In this document: positions 48,901-53,109 of the stretch, piece after piece | Numbering within the stretch: position 1 is the stretch's first letter | How the letters are laid out: each line of letters opens with the position of its first letter | Assembly (NCBI RefSeq): GCF_009720725.1 | Contig: NZ_WNKT01000027.1 | Coordinates: forward strand, 1 to 53,109 | Source: Allochromatium palmeri | Lineage (GTDB): Bacteria > Pseudomonadota > Gammaproteobacteria > Chromatiales > Chromatiaceae | Reading direction: 5' to 3' | Length of the DNA stretch: 53,109 nt | The notes under the pieces: generated by a model | What the model was told of the DNA's origin: nothing | What the model saw: the letters and a program-made list of their open reading frames with translations, nothing else | Database searches by the model: none | Position numbers and translations under genes: made by a program

Positions 48901-51900
48901 GATCGCATCCCATGACACCTCCCAGGTGACCTATACGGGCAACCAGGTCGTGATCACACCCAAGCCGGGATTGCTCGGGGAGCACTATCACCTAGAGGTC
49001 GATTCGGGCGCCCTCCGTTCCACCGACGGCCAGGATTGGGCGGGCATCAGTGATGCGACCACCTACAATTTCGCAACCACCGGCGCCACCCCAGCAAGCT
49101 TCAATTACGGCGGCACCCGGCTTTCGGTTGCCTTGGACGGCACATCCACCAACGGGAGCCTGGCGGCCCTCTGCTCTAACGACGACGGCCAAGCCTTGTC
49201 CAACGCCATCGTCGACGGCGACGCCTGCGTCGGCATCGCCACCCTGGCACCGGCGACCCGCGCCGATTGGCGTATCGCCCAAATCCCCCTGAGCCTGGAC
49301 AGCGAACGCCAATTCCAGCTCACCGCCCAGCGGCCCCTGCCCAGCGGCATGAACCCCCTGTTCGCGCTCTATGACAACAGCGGCAACCTGATTGCCGCCA
49401 ACGATGACCTGAACAGTACGGAGGACAAGTCCGAGCTGCGCCTGCACCTGTCCGCCGGCGACTACACGCTCTGGGTCGCCGACAGCGCGGAATCCAGCTT
49501 CACCGGCACACTGGAACTCGACCTGAACGAGGTCGGCGGCGCTCAAACGATCTGGATCGGCGGCAGCAAGGGCCATCAGGTGGACGGTGAGTATTCCGAC
49601 GGAGAGGGTTACGGGGGCGCGGTCTTGCTGGTGACGCCCAAGACCAACGGCAAGGGGTATCTGATCCTGGCCCAGGATAACAGTTATCGCTATTCCAACG
49701 AGAACACCGTCCCGCCCCCCACGCCGCAACAGGTCAAGGACTGTGCCCTGAACCCCAATTGTCGCGATTACACCCCCGTGAGTGGCGAAAGCGCCCCCTA
49801 CGTTACGGGTCAATACAGCAGGGACCTCACCGGCGGCGTCCAGAACGGCATCCCCTTCTCCATGTCGCTCGGCGATCAATACAATCCCTATGTCTACACC
49901 GCCTTCTTCGTCTTCGAGGATGCTGCGGGCAATCTGGGTCCGGTGGTGATCGAGGACGGCCTGACCATCGGGAGCGCTGACGTGGACGATAGCGCCCCAA
50001 GTCTTTCATATTGGGCGGACAATGCGGAAAATGGCTGCGTCCTGCACGGCACTCTCAATGAGATCGGGTCCATCGCCTGGCTGATGGTGGACCAGGGCGC
50101 CGCCGAGCCATCGGTGAGCGACATTCGCAACTGTAGCGCCTTCTACGGCGATCCCCAGGTCGTGACCAAGGGCTGTGGCAAGAGGTACGTCACGAGCGGT
50201 CAGGATATCGACGCGACCGTGACCACATTGCCCCCCGGCGATTATGACGCCTATCTGGTCGGCTATGACCTGAGCGGTAATTCGTCCGGCGTGCAGACCG
50301 ACAGTTGCACCGCCACCGGCACCGCCGACACCACCAGCAAGCCCGTGCTCACCGCCTCCGAGGTCGAGACCACGGACGAGGCCTACAGATCTTACGTCTA
50401 CGGCACTATGACGCTGGAAAGCACCCTGCCGGGCACGGCCTGGATCGCCCTGGTGCCGGGGGGCGCCAGCGCGCCGACCGCCGAACAGCTACGCACCGCG
50501 GTGCTCCAGGAGACGCCCTGGGGACCGACCATGGAGGAGACCCAGGGGCAATGGGTCAGCACCAGCCCCGCCAATATCAGCTTCTTAGACGGCCTGGAAT
50601 ACGACACCGACTATCGAGTCTATTTCACCGCCCAGACCCCCAGCGGCGTCTTCGCGGATGTCGGCTACAAGGACTTCCGCACGCCTGCGGGAAACACCGC
50701 GCCGCTGGCCGAGAACCTGACCATCACGGGTACGCCCGAAGCCGGCGCGACCCTGACCGGCAGTTACAGCTATCGCGACGCCGACGGCGACTTGGAGGGC
50801 TATAGCACCTACAACTGGTATCGAAACGACACGGATAGCTATGATCCGGATACGGTGGCCTGGCGGGCCGGGGGCAATACCGGCGGAGCGCCAGGCGACA
50901 ACACCTACCCGGTGACCGGCGACGACCGCGGACTCTATCTCTTCTATTGCGTCACGCCGAGCGCCACCGCCGGAAAACGCGATGGGGATGAAACCTGCTC
51001 CTCGGCGGTCCAGGTGCCCAATGTCTCCGTGCGCTATTTCGTCGATGTGGACGCCACCAACGGCGCCAATGACGGCACCAGTTGGGAAAACGCCTTCACC
51101 GGACTCCATGCCGCACTGGACCTCGCCCGCGACGGCGACGAGATCTGGGTCGCCGAGGGCATCTATTATCCGGCCGATGCGAGCAACCCGTACATGAGCT
51201 TTGAAGTGCGGTATGAGGGCGTCGCCATCTATGGCGGCTTCGCGGGCGTCGAGACCGAACTTGACCAGCGGGATTGGGCGGCCCATGTCACCGTGCTGTC
51301 CGGCGACATCGACCGCAACGACACCACCGATGCGAACGGAGTGATTCTAGACACCAACGGCATCCAGGGTGAGAACAGCAACCGGGTACTATCGTTTGCC
51401 CCGAATGCGATGATCATGACCGCCGCAACGCGACTGGATGGCTTCGTTATCACCGGGGGCGATGTCGGCGGCGGCGTCGGCGTCAATGGGGCCTGGGAAA
51501 AGGTGGTAGCCCCCACCATCGCCAATACCCGTTTTTCCGGCAACCGGGCCAGCGGCGCCGGCGGGGCGCTTTACCTCGATCCCAATTCGGGTGAGACCAG
51601 TCCGATCCTGATCAACGTCGCCTTCAGCGGCAACAGCGCCGTCAATGGGGGTGCCATCGGCAGTGGCGACAGCAGTTACGTCCCCAGCGCCCCAGTCTTG
51701 ACCAACGTCAGCTTCAGCGGCAACCAGGCCAGCGGCAACGGCGGTGCTCTATACAACGCCAGCGGTATGAGTCCGACCCTGACCAATGTCATCCTCTGGG
51801 GTAACACGGCCGAGGGCAGCGGCGCCCAGATCTTCAACGACGACTCCGCCGCGCCGGATATCAGCAACACCCTGATCGAAGGCGGCTGCGCGGCGATCAC

Positions 51901-53109
51901 CGGAGCGAGCTGCGGCGCGGGCAACCTGGAGACCGATCCGCTGTTCATCGACACCGCCGGCGGCGACTTACGCATCGAAGAGGGCTCGCCGGCCATCGAT
52001 GCCGGGAACAACACCCCCATCACCGATCCCGACCCCGACATCGCGCTGGACCTCGGCCACCTGAGCAGGATCTACAACGACCTCGTGGACCTGGGCGCCT
52101 ACGAGTACCAACCGCAAGTGCTCACCCACAGCGTCACCGCCACGGCCGGCGCTTACGGCACCATCAGCCCGGACTCGCGCACCGTCACCGACGGCGACAC
52201 CACCACCTTCACCGTGACCCCCGACAGCGGCTACACCGCCAGCGTCAGCGGTTGCGGTGGCAGCCTGAACGGCAACATCTACAACACCGGCGTCATCACC
52301 GCCGACTGTACGGTCAGCGCCAACTTCAGCCTGGCACCGGTCACCCACAGCGTCACCGCCACTGCTGGCGCCCACGGCGGCATCAGCCCCGCCTCCAGCA
52401 CCGTCGCCGACGGCGCGACCACCACCTTCACCGTCACCCCCGACAGCGGCTACACCGCCACCGTCAGCGGTTGCGGTGGCAGCCTGAGCGGTAACACCTA
52501 CACCACCGGCCCCATCACCGCTGCCTGTACGGTCAGCGCCAGCTTCAGCCTGGCACCGGTCACCCACAGCGTCACCGCCACCGCCGGTGCCCACGGCGGC
52601 ATCAGCCCGGACTCGCGCACCGTTGCCGACGGCGAGACCACCACCTTCACCGTCACCCCCGACAGCGGCTACACCGCCAGCGTGGGCGGCACCTGCGGCG
52701 GCAACCTGGGCGGCAACACCTACACCACCGGCGCCATCACCGCCGACTGCACGGTCAGCGCCAGCTTCGCGGCGGTCACCCACAGCGTCACCGCCACCGC
52801 TGGCGCCCACGGCGGCATCAGCCCCGCCTCTCGCACCGTCGCCGACGGCGCGACCACCACCTTTACCGTCACCCCCGACAGCGGCTACACCGCCAACGCC
52901 ACCGGCTGCGACGGCACCTTAAGCGGGACAACCTACACCACGGGGCCGATCACCGCCGACTGTACCGTCACCGCGACCTTCAGCCAGGACAGTTACACGG
53001 TCACCGCCACCGCCGGCGAGCACGGCAGTATTGATCCGGCCTCGCGCATGGTCGCCGACGGCGCCACCACCACCTTCACCGTCACCCCCGACAGCGGCTA
53101 CACCGCTAG
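45917..53109 (+). CDS. Giant secreted surface protein with beta-helix modules and tandem repeats (3' end outside window)
   Basis: More than 2,397 codons, open to the window edge; the final TAG is out of frame. A signal peptide (NRR then a hydrophobic stretch, cleavage near WAWGA) directs export. Three modules of polymorphic parallel beta-helix type cover about 45998-47190, 47560-48712 and 51030-52110. Each opens with a YVDAG- or W-type start, carries VYGGFAG and TVLSGD, then NTxFxGN / GGAL repeats, and ends in a choice-of-anchor-Q-like SPAIDAG and DLGAYEY. Between modules 2 and 3 are an SbsA-type Ig-like domain (about 48720-49080), a PPC-like beta-sandwich (about 49310-49520) and further beta-rich stretches. 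From 52127 follow about 73-residue repeats of the divergent InlB-B/Flg_new_2 kind. Likely an adhesin or cell-surface protein. Confidence 0.85.
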   Translation, partial: MSTNRRTLGHALFLTLALLMLPVWAWGAVIYVDAGASSGGDGSSWGSAYNSLVTALTSASSGDQVWVKAGVYRPGSAATDSFSIPAGVAVYGGFAGTESSLDERDWKTKVTILSGDIDENDTNGDGNFIAESTSNIVGTNAYHVVWLDGSGTPTIGSSTRLDGFTITAGDANLDVNTNGGGLYCKICSPTLANLTFIGNRAIHGGALFVDGSSGGYPGNVQPTLAQVAFLNNSAAGRGGAVDIMGTEGSESATAPKFTNALFRGNTAIRGGAICTTFAQPVLTNTTLYGNTVSGDGADGAAIDYSGSSLSLINTIVWGNAGGTKAVLSITSSSNPLITYSLIQEGCQSCGVGNLELDPLFTDAINGDLTLKYNSPAVDAGASNAIGLIGVTTDLAGNPRFHDVPAITDSGYGNGTDPIIVDMGAYENQSDQENQVPTVTGLNITGTAEAGFTITGRYTFDDPELDQENIDSDGSSYRWVRSIDNDIDTIGDNIERANGSTQGTDVNYLVGLADRGAYLFYCVTPVARTGATPGDEDCSSGSLVANAQAIWRVKQDATGEESGADWNNAYTNLQDALANALADAVSGDQIWIAAGVYYPDVGLSQVDNDSASTFKIPSGVAVYGGFAGDETALDQRDWAAHVTVLSGDLGQDDTNKTTDGVVTDTGDIVGINACHVVTFDGQATPVIGVPADSADLSGVVVTGGDANASGGCDLPHGGGLLCDADATGGECSPVISNTIFRGNRAEGDGGALYLNAGAGQASPNLINVAFLANSAANGGGIGSSADTVGDASVPALFNVSFSGNEASSNGGAMHNVGGVNPSLTNSILWGNTDGGNGPQIYNTGGATPNIQYSLIQDSGGSTAWDSDLGTDDGHNQDANPQFIDAANGNLRLSLGSPAIDAGTNDAVIGTFDLGHLDRIFNTTVDLGPYEYQGLALLPAASIPADGEALAPPHAGDSLTLQFNLPMQAATSADDWIGRSDGPQIRLVNDDSGDIILIASHDTSQVTYTGNQVVITPKPGLLGEHYHLEVDSGALRSTDGQDWAGISDATTYNFATTGATPASFNYGGTRLSVALDGTSTNGSLAALCSNDDGQALSNAIVDGDACVGIATLAPATRADWRIAQIPLSLDSERQFQLTAQRPLPSGMNPLFALYDNSGNLIAANDDLNSTEDKSELRLHLSAGDYTLWVADSAESSFTGTLELDLNEVGGAQTIWIGGSKGHQVDGEYSDGEGYGGAVLLVTPKTNGKGYLILAQDNSYRYSNENTVPPPTPQQVKDCALNPNCRDYTPVSGESAPYVTGQYSRDLTGGVQNGIPFSMSLGDQYNPYVYTAFFVFEDAAGNLGPVVIEDGLTIGSADVDDSAPSLSYWADNAENGCVLHGTLNEIGSIAWLMVDQGAAEPSVSDIRNCSAFYGDPQVVTKGCGKRYVTSGQDIDATVTTLPPGDYDAYLVGYDLSGNSSGVQTDSCTATGTADTTSKPVLTASEVETTDEAYRSYVYGTMTLESTLPGTAWIALVPGGASAPTAEQLRTAVLQETPWGPTMEETQGQWVSTSPANISFLDGLEYDTDYRVYFTAQTPSGVFADVGYKDFRTPAGNTAPLAENLTITGTPEAGATLTGSYSYRDADGDLEGYSTYNWYRNDTDSYDPDTVAWRAGGNTGGAPGDNTYPVTGDDRGLYLFYCVTPSATAGKRDGDETCSSAVQVPNVSVRYFVDVDATNGANDGTSWENAFTGLHAALDLARDGDEIWVAEGIYYPADASNPYMSFEVRYEGVAIYGGFAGVETELDQRDWAAHVTVLSGDIDRNDTTDANGVILDTNGIQGENSNRVLSFAPNAMIMTAATRLDGFVITGGDVGGGVGVNGAWEKVVAPTIANTRFSGNRASGAGGALYLDPNSGETSPILINVAFSGNSAVNGGAIGSGDSSYVPSAPVLTNVSFSGNQASGNGGALYNASGMSPTLTNVILWGNTAEGSGAQIFNDDSAAPDISNTLIEGGCAAITGASCGAGNLETDPLFIDTAGGDLRIEEGSPAIDAGNNTPITDPDPDIALDLGHLSRIYNDLVDLGAYEYQPQVLTHSVTATAGAYGTISPDSRTVTDGDTTTFTVTPDSGYTASVSGCGGSLNGNIYNTGVITADCTVSANFSLAPVTHSVTATAGAHGGISPASSTVADGATTTFTVTPDSGYTATVSGCGGSLSGNTYTTGPITAACTVSASFSLAPVTHSVTATAGAHGGISPDSRTVADGETTTFTVTPDSGYTASVGGTCGGNLGGNTYTTGAITADCTVSASFAAVTHSVTATAGAHGGISPASRTVADGATTTFTVTPDSGYTANATGCDGTLSGTTYTTGPITADCTVTATFSQDSYTVTATAGEHGSIDPASRMVADGATTTFTVTPDSGYTA
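47781..47847 (+). repeat. Near-identical direct repeat, first copy (beta-helix module 2)
   Basis: This stretch, coding YGGFAGDETALDQRDWAAHVTVL, is nearly the same as 51231-51297 in module 3. The 39 bp at 47809-47847 are identical to 51259-51297. Confidence 0.85.
51231..51297 (+). repeat. Near-identical direct repeat, second copy (beta-helix module 3)
   Basis: Counterpart of 47781-47847. Identity at DNA level over 39 bp points to recent duplication or gene conversion between modules. Confidence 0.85.
52127..53109 (+). repeat. Coding tandem repeats of about 73 codons
   Basis: Units begin at 52127, 52346, 52565, 52781 and 52994, i.e. periods of 219, 219, 216 and 213 bp, all multiples of three. 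Each starts HSVTATAGAxG (the last unit SYTVTATAGEHG) and contains TTTFTVTPDSGYTA; units 1-4 end in TADCTVSA-like residues. At least five copies; the last is cut by the window edge. The units fit the divergent InlB B-repeat family. Confidence 0.85.

Noticed and set aside
51968-52810. 280-codon minus-strand open frame rich in Gly, Val, Ala and Asp
   Set aside because: Antisense to the tandem repeats of the surface gene; its repetitive sequence merely reflects them.
52127-53109. Possible CRISPR-like array
   Set aside because: The repeats are contiguous, multiples of three and in frame within a coding sequence; no unique spacers.
53107-53109. TAG at the window end as stop of the giant gene
   Set aside because: It is out of frame with ATG 45917; the coding frame ends in an incomplete codon.

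Overview
This 53-kb window is GC-rich, densely coded gammaproteobacterial chromosome. No rRNA, tRNA or CRISPR array was recognised. Gene content fits a purple sulfur bacterium of the Chromatiaceae or a close relative: a BLUF blue-light receptor, a 940-residue type UvrA, osmoregulated-glucan modification and a complete sucrose osmolyte pathway. The family-level assignment is inference.

Left part (1-7.6 kb): the 3' end of an IS4-type transposase is inserted into, and truncates, a response regulator/PP2C phosphatase gene. Then come a chemoreceptor, a CHAD-domain protein, a small GT2 glycosyltransferase, a higBA toxin-antitoxin pair and an OpgC-like acyltransferase.

7.6-15.1 kb (minus strand): five tightly coupled genes, SWIM zinc finger - DUF5691 - MoxR-type AAA+ ATPase - DUF5682 - VWA/MIDAS protein, three of the four junctions being 1-4 bp overlaps. 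The set looks like one functional machine of unknown job. Divergent from it, on the plus strand, are mazG, a BLUF photoreceptor, uvrA and an orphan AAA/PD-(D/E)XK protein.

21.3-32.1 kb (minus strand): a CPA2 cation/proton antiporter with an RCK domain, an ABC1/UbiB-type kinase, a large hybrid histidine kinase, a beta-carbonic anhydrase, a dicarboxylate/amino-acid symporter and amylosucrase.

32.1-39.1 kb: a defence module. It holds a type III restriction-modification pair (mod-res) that runs by overlapping genes into an OLD/RecF-like AAA ATPase and a small TOPRIM-like protein, plus a divergent yefM-yoeB pair. The target-recognition part of mod is strikingly AT-rich against its flanks. The module lies exactly between fructokinase and amylosucrase, so it appears to split an sps-spp-fruK-ams sucrose operon; sps, spp and fruK follow at 39.1-43.1 kb.

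43.3-53.1 kb: two decayed IS fragments back to back, an AraC-type regulator, and, divergently, a giant secreted surface protein gene of more than 2,397 codons that is still open at the window edge. It has three polymorphic beta-helix modules, Ig-like and PPC-like segments and a tail of about 73-residue tandem repeats. Its leader can be drawn as an H-type pseudoknot next to the ribosome binding site.
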